Counted from the stretch's first letter, positions 8,430 to 16,302 are shown. The stretch: DNA of 64,000 bases from Candidatus Heritagella intestinalis (GCA_904420555.1 CAJFVO010000002.1:124001-188000); one strand, 5' to 3'. A program made the numbers and translations. Notes: generated by a model not told the origin, from the letters alone.

Positions 8430-8464
8430 GAAAAGCTCTCCTTTATGGTTCTTCTGGCGGGGCC

Positions 8465-9157
8465 TTAGTCAAACCGGCGGCACAGGGCATATTTGGAGCA
8501 GGCCCCCGCCCGGCGGCCCGGCACCTGTACGGCCAAAGCCACTACCTCCGGCAAAAATTCATCGTATTTTACTTCCAGCACTGTTTCCTGCTCCATAGGC
8601 CGGAGCACCTGCTTTCCCGGGGGCAGGAAGGTTTCCGGCCCGCCCCCCCGCAGGGCCCGGTCCAGGGTGACGCGCACGTTCCCCGGGGCGTATAGAAAGG
8701 CTTCCCGGTCATAGCAGACCACAGTTTTGGGGGCCAGACCCCGGCGCAGCTTGGTGTAGAATTCCTGGAGCAGGGGGTTCCCGCTTTCCAGCAGGAAGGC
8801 CCAGTCACCACAAAGGAGCCTTTGGGCCTGCTCCAAGGTCAGCCGGGCGCTGCGCTTGCCGCACAGGCCGTTCATTTTATACTTCTTTTCCAGCCGCAGG
8901 AAGGAAGTGTCCGCCCCGTAATACCGCAGCCGGAACTTCTCCCGCCGGTTGACGCCGTCCAGCTTTTCCCGCAGGGCCGTGTCATAGGGGGTGTCGAAAT
9001 ACAGGCTGGTGACCCGGTAGGAGCCGTCGGGGCCGGCGTGGGGGTCGTGGGGGAATAAGCGCCGCAGTCTTGCGGAAAGCACCAGGTCTTCCCGCAGGTT
9101 GATCTGGTGCTTCCATTCATGGCGCAATTTTGGAGGGGCTGAGGGCTTAGTCGTCAT
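8465..9157 (-). CDS. VTC-domain polyphosphate polymerase
   Basis: About 230 residues, essentially only the VTC catalytic tunnel domain. Basic and acidic tunnel residues known from yeast Vtc4 have counterparts: K16 (EWKHQIN), the RREKFRLRYY block (71-80), LEKKYK (89-94), VRVTLDR (161-167), VLEVKYDE (193-200) and SKYAL near the end. The start overlaps the end of the upstream lipoprotein gene in another frame. Three ATGs (9175, 9166, 9157) arise from the GAT-GAC repeat of that gene; 9157 gives the shortest overlap with its stop. No clear ribosome site exists, so translation probably depends on the upstream gene. The product should make polyphosphate from nucleotide triphosphate at the membrane. 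Confidence 0.88.
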   Translation of the reverse strand: MTTKPSAPPKLRHEWKHQINLREDLVLSARLRRLFPHDPHAGPDGSYRVTSLYFDTPYDTALREKLDGVNRREKFRLRYYGADTSFLRLEKKYKMNGLCGKRSARLTLEQAQRLLCGDWAFLLESGNPLLQEFYTKLRRGLAPKTVVCYDREAFLYAPGNVRVTLDRALRGGGPETFLPPGKQVLRPMEQETVLEVKYDEFLPEVVALAVQVPGRRAGACSKYALCRRFD

Positions 9158-10310
9158 CGTCGTCATCGTCGTCATAGTCGGTATCGCCGCCATCGTCGTA
9201 GTTGGTATCGTTGCCGTAGTGGGTATCGCCGTAATCGGTGTCGTCGTTGTCATAGTCGGTGGTGCCGTTGTCGTCATAGTTGGTGTCGTTGTAGTCGGTG
9301 ACGCCGTCGTTGTTGGGGCCGTAGTCGGTGTCGTTGTAATCCGTCACACCGTCATTGTTGGGGCCATAGTCGGTGTCGTCGTAATCCGTCACACCGTCAT
9401 TGTTGGGGCCATAGTCGGTGTCGTTGTAGTCGGTGACGCCATCGTTGTTGGGGCCGTAGTCGGTGTCGTTGTAATCGGTAACGCCGTCGTTGTTGGGGCC
9501 GTAGTCCGTGTCGTCATAGTCGGTGGTTCCGCCGGTGCTGGGCTTGGAGGAGGGCTTGGTGGTGGGCTTGGGAGTAGCGCTGGACTGATAGTGGCTCCAA
9601 TCGTCGTTGCGGTCATAGTCGGCTTCGGTGATCTTGCCGGTGCGGGCGTCCACTTCTACCTCGTACTCTGCATTGCCAACGTGGATTTCCATCTCATAAA
9701 CGCCGTCGTCCAGCTCGTATTCCCGCTCCACAAAGGTGGCCTCGTCAGCGGAGAGCCCCAGCTGGGAGAGGGCCAGCTCCTTGGCCTTTTCCAGGCCGAT
9801 GTAGCCGTTGCTTTCCAGGTCGCCCTGGTCCACAGTCATGGTGGAGGCGTCCAGCTGGCGGGCCTTCACGGCTTCGCGAACGCTGTCGGCTACCTGCTCT
9901 AAGAAGTCGTCCCCAGGATACTTGGAGCCTTCTTCCAGCATCACCACGATGTTCTTGGTGTGGCCGTCAATTTTCTCATCGAAGTAGCCGCCTTCATAGA
10001 TTTCATCCACCAGGCCGCTGACCACGGTGCGGCAGTCCTGGCCTTCATAGCCTGCGTATCCGCTGACCACGGCCTTGCCGTCGTCGTTGACGCCCTGCAG
10101 GTCCACTACCTGGCCCCGGCTGTCGTAGTCGATTTCGATTTCGGGGTTGACGCTGAGGAGGAGGGTTCCCATGGCGGAGGTCTGGGTGCCGGAAGCGGCT
10201 GCTCCCGCGGAGGTGTTGTCAGCTGCGGAGGTGCATCCTGCCAGGAGGGCGAGACTCAGCACGGCGGCAGCAGCGGTCATCAGCTTGTTCTTCAAAGTCA
10301 GTTTTTTCAT
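9147..10310 (-). CDS. PepSY lipoprotein with RsgI-like region and Asp/Tyr repeats
   Basis: 387 residues. AAAGGAG precedes the ATG. A lipoprotein signal ends in LAGC (Cys26). Residues about 45-100 (LLLSVNPEIEIDYDSRGQVV...) resemble the conserved extracellular segment of RsgI anti-sigma factors. A PepSY-like domain follows at about 175-240 (YIGLEKAKELALSQLGL...). After a Thr/Pro/Ser linker come five 15-residue repeats (TDYNDTDYGPNNDGV type, 263-337), then an irregular Asp/Tyr tail ending in eight Asp. The Asp/Asn/Gly-rich repeats recall calcium-binding repeats of other families; binding is inference. First gene of the operon with VTC, DUF4956 and CotH, preceded by four copies of the motif also found before sigI. 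Confidence 0.85.
   Translation of the reverse strand: MKKLTLKNKLMTAAAAVLSLALLAGCTSAADNTSAGAAASGTQTSAMGTLLLSVNPEIEIDYDSRGQVVDLQGVNDDGKAVVSGYAGYEGQDCRTVVSGLVDEIYEGGYFDEKIDGHTKNIVVMLEEGSKYPGDDFLEQVADSVREAVKARQLDASTMTVDQGDLESNGYIGLEKAKELALSQLGLSADEATFVEREYELDDGVYEMEIHVGNAEYEVEVDARTGKITEADYDRNDDWSHYQSSATPKPTTKPSSKPSTGGTTDYDDTDYGPNNDGVTDYNDTDYGPNNDGVTDYNDTDYGPNNDGVTDYDDTDYGPNNDGVTDYNDTDYGPNNDGVTDYNDTNYDDNGTTDYDNDDTDYGDTHYGNDTNYDDGGDTDYDDDDDDDD
9300..9524 (-). repeat. five in-frame 45-bp coding repeats
   Basis: Encodes five units of the 15-residue TDY(N/D)DTDYGPNNDGV repeat in the lipoprotein. Units differ mostly at synonymous positions, so the repeats are maintained as protein rather than freshly amplified. 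Confidence 0.9.
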
Positions 10311-10373
10311 GGTATTCGTCTCCTTTTTATTGGTTTAGTGGCTTTGGGAAGCCTTGTTTGTTTTCTTGTATAC

Positions 10374-10735
10374 AGGATACGGAAGGCTGTTTTCGAAACC
10401 GGGGTTTGGGAAAAGATTTTTTGTTTTTCTTTTCTTCTCGTTTCCCTTTGCCCGGATGGCCTTTAGCCTTTCCGAACTGTTTGATGATAGGATACGGAGG
10501 GCGGTTTCCAAAACCGGGGTTTGGAAGAAGATTTTTTGTTTTTTCTTTTTCCGTTACCCGGAAGGCTGTGGGCCTTTCCGAATTCCTTGATTACAGAATA
10601 CGGAAGGCGGTTTCCAAAACCGGGGTTGGAAGAAGATTTTTTCTTTTTTCTTTTTCCGTTACCCGGAAGGCTGTGGGCCTTTCCGAATTCCTTGATTACA
10701 GAATACGGAGGGCGGTTTCCAAAACCGGGGTCGGG
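10374..10735 (-). promoter_or_regulatory. four tandem units with SigI-type promoter motifs
   Basis: Four repeated units begin at 10374, 10489, 10595 and 10700 (periods 115, 106, 105). Each holds, on the minus strand, CCCCGGTTT(T/C), exactly 13 bases, then CGTAT(T/C)CT. The elements are at 10374-10404, 10489-10519, 10595-10625 and 10700-10730. The same motif with the same spacing precedes sigI (13165-13195). Units 2 to 4 contain the inverted repeat CGGTTT-CCA-AAACCG across it. From memory, SigI promoters elsewhere have a C-rich -35 and a CGWA -10, which fits. The nearest unit would give the lipoprotein mRNA a leader of about 55 bases. The rest of the gap 10311-10829 is T-rich on the plus strand and holds no gene. 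Confidence 0.65.
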
Positions 10736-10763
10736 AGGAAAAGTTTTTCCAGGCTCAGCCTGG

Positions 10764-10792
10764 TTGCAAAAGCGCCGCTTTCTTGGTATACT
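10764..10792 (+). promoter_or_regulatory. sigma-A promoter of the 10830 lipoprotein gene
   Basis: TTGCAA, 17 bases, TATACT. The -35 overlaps the end of a palindrome CCAGGCTCAGCCTGG (10749-10763), which is also part of the dispersed repeats and might be a binding site. Confidence 0.75.
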
Positions 10793-10829
10793 TTGGATAC
10801 GACGCTTTGCAGAAGAGGAGGAATTCATC

Positions 10830-11375
10830 TTGAAAAAAATCATTTGCGCCCTGGGGCTTCTCATGCTCCTGACCCTTTCCGGATGCCAGAACAGCGGCGG
10901 CGAGACAGCCGGCCAGGAGTTTGAGAGCCTGGGGGCTTCCTTTGAAGACGGCAAAACCGTCACCGTGGACATGAACCGGGAGGAGGTCCTGGAAGAAATG
11001 GGCGGGGAACCTGACGATTGGGTTACGAAGTATGGATTGATTGCCTATTATGGAGCCCAGTCCCCCTATGAGGTGACATCCCTGCAATATGTGGGCCAGG
11101 AGGAGATGCCCTTTTCCACCAGCCTGGGCGTGGATATGGGGGACAGCGCGGACGACATAAAGGAAGCCCTGGGAGAGCCCGCCAGCGAATCGGCGGACCG
11201 GTACTCCTACGGCCTGGAGCGGGGAGAGGACGGATATACCCTGTTCACCGGCACCGAGGAGGAGTTCTACCAGTATGCCAGTGGGGAAGGGGACCCCTAC
11301 AACCTGTACATGGCCAATTTTACTCTGGAGGACGGGAAGGTCACGGAATTTTCCGTTTACGTCCTGCGGGAATAA
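10830..11375 (+). CDS. lipoprotein, unknown function
   Basis: 181 residues, started from TTG at 10830 with GAGGAGG nine bases upstream; the frame is open further upstream only across non-coding repeat DNA. A lipoprotein signal ends in LSGC. The mature part carries two similar segments, VDMNREEVLEEMGGEPDDW and VDMGDSADDIKEALGEPAS, each with the small helix-Gly-x-Pro pattern seen in SmpA/OmlA-like (BamE-fold) domains, which suggests a duplicated domain of that type. It lies opposite to and between rsgI and the repeat lipoprotein, so it may belong to the same envelope system, but it has its own sigma-A promoter. Confidence 0.8.
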   Translation: MKKIICALGLLMLLTLSGCQNSGGETAGQEFESLGASFEDGKTVTVDMNREEVLEEMGGEPDDWVTKYGLIAYYGAQSPYEVTSLQYVGQEEMPFSTSLGVDMGDSADDIKEALGEPASESADRYSYGLERGEDGYTLFTGTEEEFYQYASGEGDPYNLYMANFTLEDGKVTEFSVYVLRE

Positions 11376-11390
11376 TACAGAAAGACATAA

Positions 11391-11427
11391 AAAAGCCCGG
11401 GCTTCCAAAAGAAGCGCCGGGCCTTTT
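11391..11427. terminator. bidirectional terminator between lipoprotein and rsgI
   Basis: AGCCCGGGCTTC, loop, GAAGCGCCGGGC, CTTTTT on the plus strand; on the minus strand it is followed by TTTTTTATG. It serves both convergent genes. Confidence 0.85.
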
Positions 11428-11448
11428 TGCAGCCTTCAGGAGGCAGGC

Positions 11449-12411
11449 TCAATCGTCGTCATCGTCCTCATCCGGCTCGTTTTCATCGTCGCCGTCATCG
11501 TCGTCATCGTCTCCGTCATCGTCATCCCCATAATTGGTGGTGCCGTTGTCGTCATAGTTGGTATCCCCGTTGGTGTTCCCCGAGGGCCGGGAGGAGGCGC
11601 TGCTTTCAGAGGAGGAAGGCCGGGAAGCTGTGCTGGAAGATGCGCTGGAGGAGCCGCCGCCGGTATTGCTGGGCGACCCTTGATCGTCATCGTCCCCGCT
11701 GCTGCCGGGATTCCCACTGGACGCGCTGGAAGACGCCCCACCGGAAGAAGTGCTGGAAGAATCGTCCCCGCTGCTTTCAGAGGAGGAACTGGAGGAGGGC
11801 AGGTAGTCCTCCGGGGAAATCACAATGACGGATTGGGAGCTGTCTTCTTCCTCGGGAAGGGCCCCGTCTACCAGCTCCACTTTGCTGCCCAGATGGTTTT
11901 CCAGCTCTGCCAAAATGGCGTGGACGGTGTTGGCGTTCCAGTCATCGTTGTCGGATTCCGCCGTCAGGCCGATGGAGCCGCCGTCTGTGAGGAAGCCCAT
12001 CTCCATGGCCCGGTCCGCCAGGTCGTCAGAGACCTCTTCCACGCTCTTCCACCGGTACCCGTAGCCGTCAATCAAGTCGTTCCCGTCCTGGTTCAGGCCT
12101 TCCAGGCCGATTACCTGGTTCACCCGGTTGACCTCCATGCGGACCTCCGGGTTAATCTGCATCCGCACGCTGCCCACCGGCAGGAAGAAAAATTCCACGG
12201 AAACCAGCAGCATCAGGCACAGGCAGGCCGCCGCCGCCACCAGAGGCACCATCCTCTGCCGGAGGGTAGGCTGTTTCTTTTCTTCTAAGAGGAGGACGTG
12301 GTCCAAAGTCTGCCCCACCTGATACCCCAGGTTGGCCGCTTTGAGAAAGCGTCCCGCCTCGTCCAGTACCACGGCGTAGCTCAGGCCGCATTCCATTACC
12401 AGATAGCTCAT
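11449..12411 (-). CDS. rsgI: RsgI-family anti-sigma factor
   Basis: 320 residues. The cytoplasmic RsgI N-domain (about 2-45) should bind SigI. One transmembrane helix follows (about 54-77), then the conserved extracellular segment VRMQINPEVRMEVNRVNQVI. The rest is not a carbohydrate-binding module, as in cellulolytic clostridia, but about 130 residues of Ser/Gly/Asp low complexity ending in an acidic tail with TNYDDNGTTNY and long Asp runs. Its start codon overlaps the sigI stop by four bases, typical of sigI-rsgI operons. The acidic Ser-rich tail resembles what CotH-type kinases phosphorylate and shares TNYDDNGTT with the repeat lipoprotein. The signal sensed is unknown. Confidence 0.9.
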   Translation of the reverse strand: MSYLVMECGLSYAVVLDEAGRFLKAANLGYQVGQTLDHVLLLEEKKQPTLRQRMVPLVAAAACLCLMLLVSVEFFFLPVGSVRMQINPEVRMEVNRVNQVIGLEGLNQDGNDLIDGYGYRWKSVEEVSDDLADRAMEMGFLTDGGSIGLTAESDNDDWNANTVHAILAELENHLGSKVELVDGALPEEEDSSQSVIVISPEDYLPSSSSSSESSGDDSSSTSSGGASSSASSGNPGSSGDDDDQGSPSNTGGGSSSASSSTASRPSSSESSASSRPSGNTNGDTNYDDNGTTNYGDDDDGDDDDDDGDDENEPDEDDDDD

Positions 12412-13145
12412 TGGCTCCGTGCTCCTTTCTGGGGGGACATCTGGCGCAGGTGCCCCCGTATGATCTCAAATCCGTTGGTATAGGCCAGCAGCACGGCCAC
12501 CATGTATTTCCGATGGCGCTCCAGGGTTTTCAGCTCTACGCCGGAGCCGGTTGCCAGCCGGGAGAGGGGCAGCTTTTTGCTGGAGAGGAGCTTTTCCAGA
12601 ATTTCCGGGGTTTCCCGGGCATAGGCCAGGGCCCTGTGACAGGCCTCCAGGGTCCGCTTCTGCTTGGGACAGTTGTCCGCGATGTCCGTAAGGGACAGGC
12701 CGAATTCCGAAAGCTGCTCTGCAAAATGGGCGATTTCCGCCTGGGCGGCAGAGCGGCTCTCCCGCTCCTTTACCACATTGCGCTGGTCTTCCAGCCGGTC
12801 TCCCAAGGTGCGGTCATCCTCGTCCTCCCGGTCGGCCCGGTCCAGGGAAATCTGCCCCTGATGGCGCTTTTCCTTCCGGGCATAGTCGATGAGGCGGCTG
12901 CGGATGGTCATGGCGGCAAACTTCAGGAAGGCCCCCCGGGTGCGGTGATACTGCAATACCGCTTCGTGAAAGGCGAACATGGCGATGCTCAGCTCGTCAT
13001 CCTGGCCCTCCTCCGGGAACCGGTGGATAAATTTCGCTGTCTCTGATTTAATAAAGGGAAGGTACTGCCGCACCAGGCGGTCGGCTGCCAAGGTATCTTC
13101 TTTGGCCGCGTATACCTGCGCGACAAGCTCATGTTCCTGCTTCAA
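12408..13145 (-). CDS. sigI: RNA polymerase sigma factor SigI
   Basis: About 245 residues. Region 2 (RQYLPFIKSETAKFIHR..., DDELSIAMFAFHEAVLQYH, FLKFAAMTIRSRLIDYARKE) is clear. The C-terminal half is the SigI-specific domain instead of a normal sigma-70 region 4. The start is uncertain: an upstream GTG at 13181 would lie inside the promoter motif. The TTG at 13145 has AGGGGTG six bases upstream and leaves a leader of about 15 bases after the -10 element at 13165-13172. SigI in Bacillus answers heat or envelope stress and in Clostridium thermocellum extracellular polysaccharides; each partner RsgI holds it at the membrane. Confidence 0.92.
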   Translation of the reverse strand: MKQEHELVAQVYAAKEDTLAADRLVRQYLPFIKSETAKFIHRFPEEGQDDELSIAMFAFHEAVLQYHRTRGAFLKFAAMTIRSRLIDYARKEKRHQGQISLDRADREDEDDRTLGDRLEDQRNVVKERESRSAAQAEIAHFAEQLSEFGLSLTDIADNCPKQKRTLEACHRALAYARETPEILEKLLSSKKLPLSRLATGSGVELKTLERHRKYMVAVLLAYTNGFEIIRGHLRQMSPQKGARSQ

Positions 13146-13164
13146 CAATGACACCCCTGTCTGT

Positions 13165-13195
13165 AGAATACGAATGGGCACGGGAAAAACCGGGG
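13165..13195 (-). promoter_or_regulatory. SigI-type promoter motif before sigI
   Basis: Minus strand: CCCCGGTTTT, 13 bases, CGTATTCT, the same elements and spacing as the four units at 10374-10730. This suggests SigI drives its own operon. Confidence 0.6.
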
Positions 13196-13422
13196 CCGGC
13201 CCGGAAAAAAGTAATTTTTTTAATGGCTTCTGTTTATGCAGGCCTTTTCCGGCGTTTGGAAGTCCAGATAAAGCCTATTATATCAGTTTATCCGCGCATT
13301 GTAAAATCCCCGTCAGCTTTGGGAAAAGCCTATGTAAAATCCAAAGAATTTGCACCTGCCGGAAGGCGCGTTCCCAAAGCCCCCTTTTGCAGGATATTTT
13401 GATAAAATTCATGGAATTCCGG

Positions 13423-13463
13423 TTGATTTTCCCAGCGGCCTCTGTTATCATGGAAACGATTTC
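13423..13463 (+). promoter_or_regulatory. sigma-A promoter and possible LacI/CcpA-type operator before the GH3 gene
   Basis: TTGATT, 17 bases, TATCAT (13446-13451). Just downstream is the inverted repeat GAAACGATTTC (13453-13463), similar to operators of LacI-family repressors and to cre sites, with two mismatches. This fits carbon control of a glycosidase. Confidence 0.55.
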
Positions 13464-13524
13464 GGGCGGAGGCCTGTCCGCCCTGTTTCGATGAAAAATA
13501 TGTAAAGAGAGGAAGCATCTGCTT

Positions 13525-16134
13525 ATGTATCCCTACCAGGATTCCAACCGGCCCGCAGAAGAGCGGGTGGAGGACCTTTTGCAGCGCATGACCTTAGAGG
13601 AGAAGATCATGCAGACCGACCAATACGCCGCCCAGGATTTCGCCCAGGTAAACGCCGAGGGCTTTGTCACCCAGGTGGAGCCCCAGAAGTTAGAGGAGCT
13701 TTTGGGAGGCGTCAGCGTGGGCAGCATCCAGCTGAGGGGCTGCACCGCCGCCCAGGCCAACGAAATCCAGCGCTATGCCGTGGAAAAGACCCGTTTGGGC
13801 ATCCCCTTCCTGTTCAGCGAGGAGGCCCTCCACGGGTTTATGTCCAAAAAAGCCACCTGTTTCCCCGAGCAGATCGGCCTGGCCGCCACCTTCCGCCCGG
13901 AGCTGGGCTATGAGATGGGCCGCTGCATCGCCGCCGAAGCCTATGCCTGCGGCGTCCGGGAGACCTTCAGCCCGGTAATGGACCTGATCCGCGACCCCCG
14001 TTATGGCCGCGCAGAAGAGTCCTACGGCGAAGACGTGCACCTGTGCTCTGAATTTGCCCGGGAGACCGTTAAGGGCCTCCAGGGCGACGACCTGAAAGGC
14101 CCCGACACCGTGGCCGCCGAGCCCAAGCACTATGTGGGCTATGGCAACCCGGTAGCCGGCCTCAACTGCGCCCCCGCCACCATGGGCCGCCACCAGATTT
14201 TTGCAGAGTGCATGCCGGTGTTTGAGTCCGCTTTTGTAGACGGCAAGGCGGTCAACACCATGTGCTCCTATAACTCCATCGACGGCATTCCCGTTTCCAT
14301 GGACCGCGAAATCCTCACCGATGTGCTCCGGGACCAGTTCGGCATGCCCGGCTTTGTGCGCTCCGACATGACCGCCGTGGTGCGTCTCAACGACTGGCAC
14401 TTTGTGGCCCCCACCCGCAAGGAGGCCATGCGCCTGGGCCTTCAGGCCGGCGTGGATTTGCAGCTCTATGACTTCCCCCACGAGGAGTGGCAGGAAGGCG
14501 TTGCCCAGCTGGTGCGCGACGGCGAGATGGAGGAATCGGTGCTGGACGAGGCCTGCCGCCGGGTGCTGCGGGTGAAGTTCCTGCTGGGCCTTTTTGACAA
14601 CCCCTATGTCCCCGAGGGCCGGGAGGAGGCCGTCCTGCGCTGCCAGTCCCACAAGGAGGTGGCCCGGCGCATTGCCCGGGAATCCGTGGTCCTGCTGAAA
14701 AACCAGGGCAGCCTGCTGCCCCTTTCCAAGAACCTGAAGACCGTGGCCGTGCTGGGGCCTGCCGCTGACGAGCCCGCCCTGGGCGGCTACACCGCCCATC
14801 CCTACCGGGAGAACAGCGTTTCCGTGCTGGAGGGCGTCCGGGCAGCAGTTTCCCCGGAAACCCAGGTCCTCTATGAGCGGGGCTGCAACTTCCTGGGAGA
14901 TACCATCCACGCCTTTGACCAGGGCTTCCTCACCGGCGAGGACGGCAATATGGGCCTCACCGGCCGCTATTACAACAACCGCACCTGCTCCGGCGAGCCG
15001 GTGGCGGTGCGCAACGACCTGATGATTAACTTCAACTGGATTTATGCCAAGCCCCACCCGGCAGTGGACGGCAACTGCTTCAGCGTGGTGTGGACCGGCA
15101 AATTGAAAATGCCCCACGACCTGCAGGGCTGCATCGGCCTGAGCAGCCAGGACAGTATGCGCCTGTATATCGACGGGGAGCTCCTCATTGACGGCTGGGG
15201 CGAGGGCAAGGAATCCACCCAGCTTCTGCCCTTCCACTTTGAGGAAGGCCGCTTCTACGATGTGCGCATCGAGTACACCAACGATATGCGCGGCGCCCGG
15301 GTGATCTTCGGCTACAACGGCGGCATGGAGGACTACTCCAAAGCCCTGGAGGCCGCCCGGAAGGCCGATGTGGCCATTGTGTGCCTGGGCGACAACGAGG
15401 AGACCTCCGGCGAGAACTTCGACCGGGTGAGCCTGGACCTGCCCGGCAGCCAGCTGGAATTCCTCCAGGCGGTGTATGAAACCGGCACTCCGGTGGTGCT
15501 GGTAATCCAGGGCGGCCGCCCCGTCACCGCCAACTGGGAGCAGGCCCACATTCCGGCCATTCTGGAGGCGTGGCTCTCCGGCGAGCAGGGGGGCCCGGCC
15601 ATTGCGGAAATCCTCTTTGGCGACGCCAACCCCTCCGGCCGCCTGCCCATGACCTTCCCCCGTTCCGTGGGGCAGATTCCCTGCCACTACAGCCGTCTTC
15701 CCGGCGGCGGATGGCGCTATGTGGAGATGGACTGGATGCCCCTGTATCCCTTCGGCTACGGTCTCTCCTACACCTCCTTCGCCTATGACAACCTGGAACT
15801 GTCCGCTTCCTCCATCCGTCCCGGCGAGACCCTTCAGGTCTCCTTTGACGTGACCAATACCGGCAGCTGCGCCGGTGCGGACGTACCCCAGATTTACCTC
15901 AACGACAAGTTCAGCTCCACGGTGAAGCCGGTGATGGAGCTGGCCGCCTTTACCAAAATCCAGCTGGAGCCCGGCGAGACCCGCCGCGTCACCTTGGAAA
16001 TCGGGCCGCGCCAGATGCGCACCCTGGGCCCGGATTATGTGTGGCGGGTAGAGCCCGGCGACTTTGAAGTCACCCTGGGGGTCAACGCCGCCGATATGCG
16101 CCTGAAAGCCAGCTTCTCCGTTACGGAGGAATAA
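13525..16134 (+). CDS. GH3 beta-glycosidase with PA14 insertion
   Basis: 869 residues with no signal peptide, so it is probably cytoplasmic. GH3 N-terminal barrel: LFSEEALHGF near 100, DLIRDPRYGR near 155, KHYVGYG near 197, and the nucleophile Asp281 in FVRSDMTAV. The GH3 C-domain is split by a PA14 module at about 485-600 (GLTGRYYNN... to a calcium-type LYIDGELLIDGWG). A fibronectin type III-like domain closes the protein (VPQIYLND...VTLEIGPRQM). The family hydrolyses beta-linked gluco- or xylo-oligosaccharides; the exact sugar cannot be told. GAGAGGAA precedes the ATG. Monocistronic, with its own promoter, putative operator and terminator. Confidence 0.93.
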   Translation: MYPYQDSNRPAEERVEDLLQRMTLEEKIMQTDQYAAQDFAQVNAEGFVTQVEPQKLEELLGGVSVGSIQLRGCTAAQANEIQRYAVEKTRLGIPFLFSEEALHGFMSKKATCFPEQIGLAATFRPELGYEMGRCIAAEAYACGVRETFSPVMDLIRDPRYGRAEESYGEDVHLCSEFARETVKGLQGDDLKGPDTVAAEPKHYVGYGNPVAGLNCAPATMGRHQIFAECMPVFESAFVDGKAVNTMCSYNSIDGIPVSMDREILTDVLRDQFGMPGFVRSDMTAVVRLNDWHFVAPTRKEAMRLGLQAGVDLQLYDFPHEEWQEGVAQLVRDGEMEESVLDEACRRVLRVKFLLGLFDNPYVPEGREEAVLRCQSHKEVARRIARESVVLLKNQGSLLPLSKNLKTVAVLGPAADEPALGGYTAHPYRENSVSVLEGVRAAVSPETQVLYERGCNFLGDTIHAFDQGFLTGEDGNMGLTGRYYNNRTCSGEPVAVRNDLMINFNWIYAKPHPAVDGNCFSVVWTGKLKMPHDLQGCIGLSSQDSMRLYIDGELLIDGWGEGKESTQLLPFHFEEGRFYDVRIEYTNDMRGARVIFGYNGGMEDYSKALEAARKADVAIVCLGDNEETSGENFDRVSLDLPGSQLEFLQAVYETGTPVVLVIQGGRPVTANWEQAHIPAILEAWLSGEQGGPAIAEILFGDANPSGRLPMTFPRSVGQIPCHYSRLPGGGWRYVEMDWMPLYPFGYGLSYTSFAYDNLELSASSIRPGETLQVSFDVTNTGSCAGADVPQIYLNDKFSSTVKPVMELAAFTKIQLEPGETRRVTLEIGPRQMRTLGPDYVWRVEPGDFEVTLGVNAADMRLKASFSVTEE

Positions 16135-16184
16135 ATCCCTTGGCCGGTTCCCGGTTTCTTCTGGGAATGCGGAACCAAACAACA

Positions 16185-16223
16185 AACAGCCGTCAGCTTT
16201 TCAGAAGCCGGCGGCTGTTTTTG
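16185..16223 (+). terminator. terminator of the GH3 gene
   Basis: ACAGCCG, an inner TCAGCTT/AAGCCGG stem, CGGCTGT, then TTTTTG. Confidence 0.8.
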
Positions 16224-16302
16224 TGTGGGAACCCCATAGCGAAAGCAGATTCCCCGCAGGGGCCTTCGCAATGGATGAAACTCCATTGGTTCTCTTTCCA
16301 AG

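Noticed and set aside
9300-9524. CRISPR-like regular repeats
   Set aside because: The 45-bp period has no spacers and is in frame within the lipoprotein gene; differences are mostly synonymous.
10374-10924. Plus-strand open frames across the tandem units (for example starting near 10358 or 10521)
   Set aside because: Their length comes from repetition of non-coding units; the real gene begins at TTG 10830 with a ribosome site, after a sigma-A promoter at 10764-10792.
13146-13181. Longer SigI starting at GTG 13181
   Set aside because: It would begin within the promoter motif and lacks a ribosome site; the TTG at 13145 fits better.
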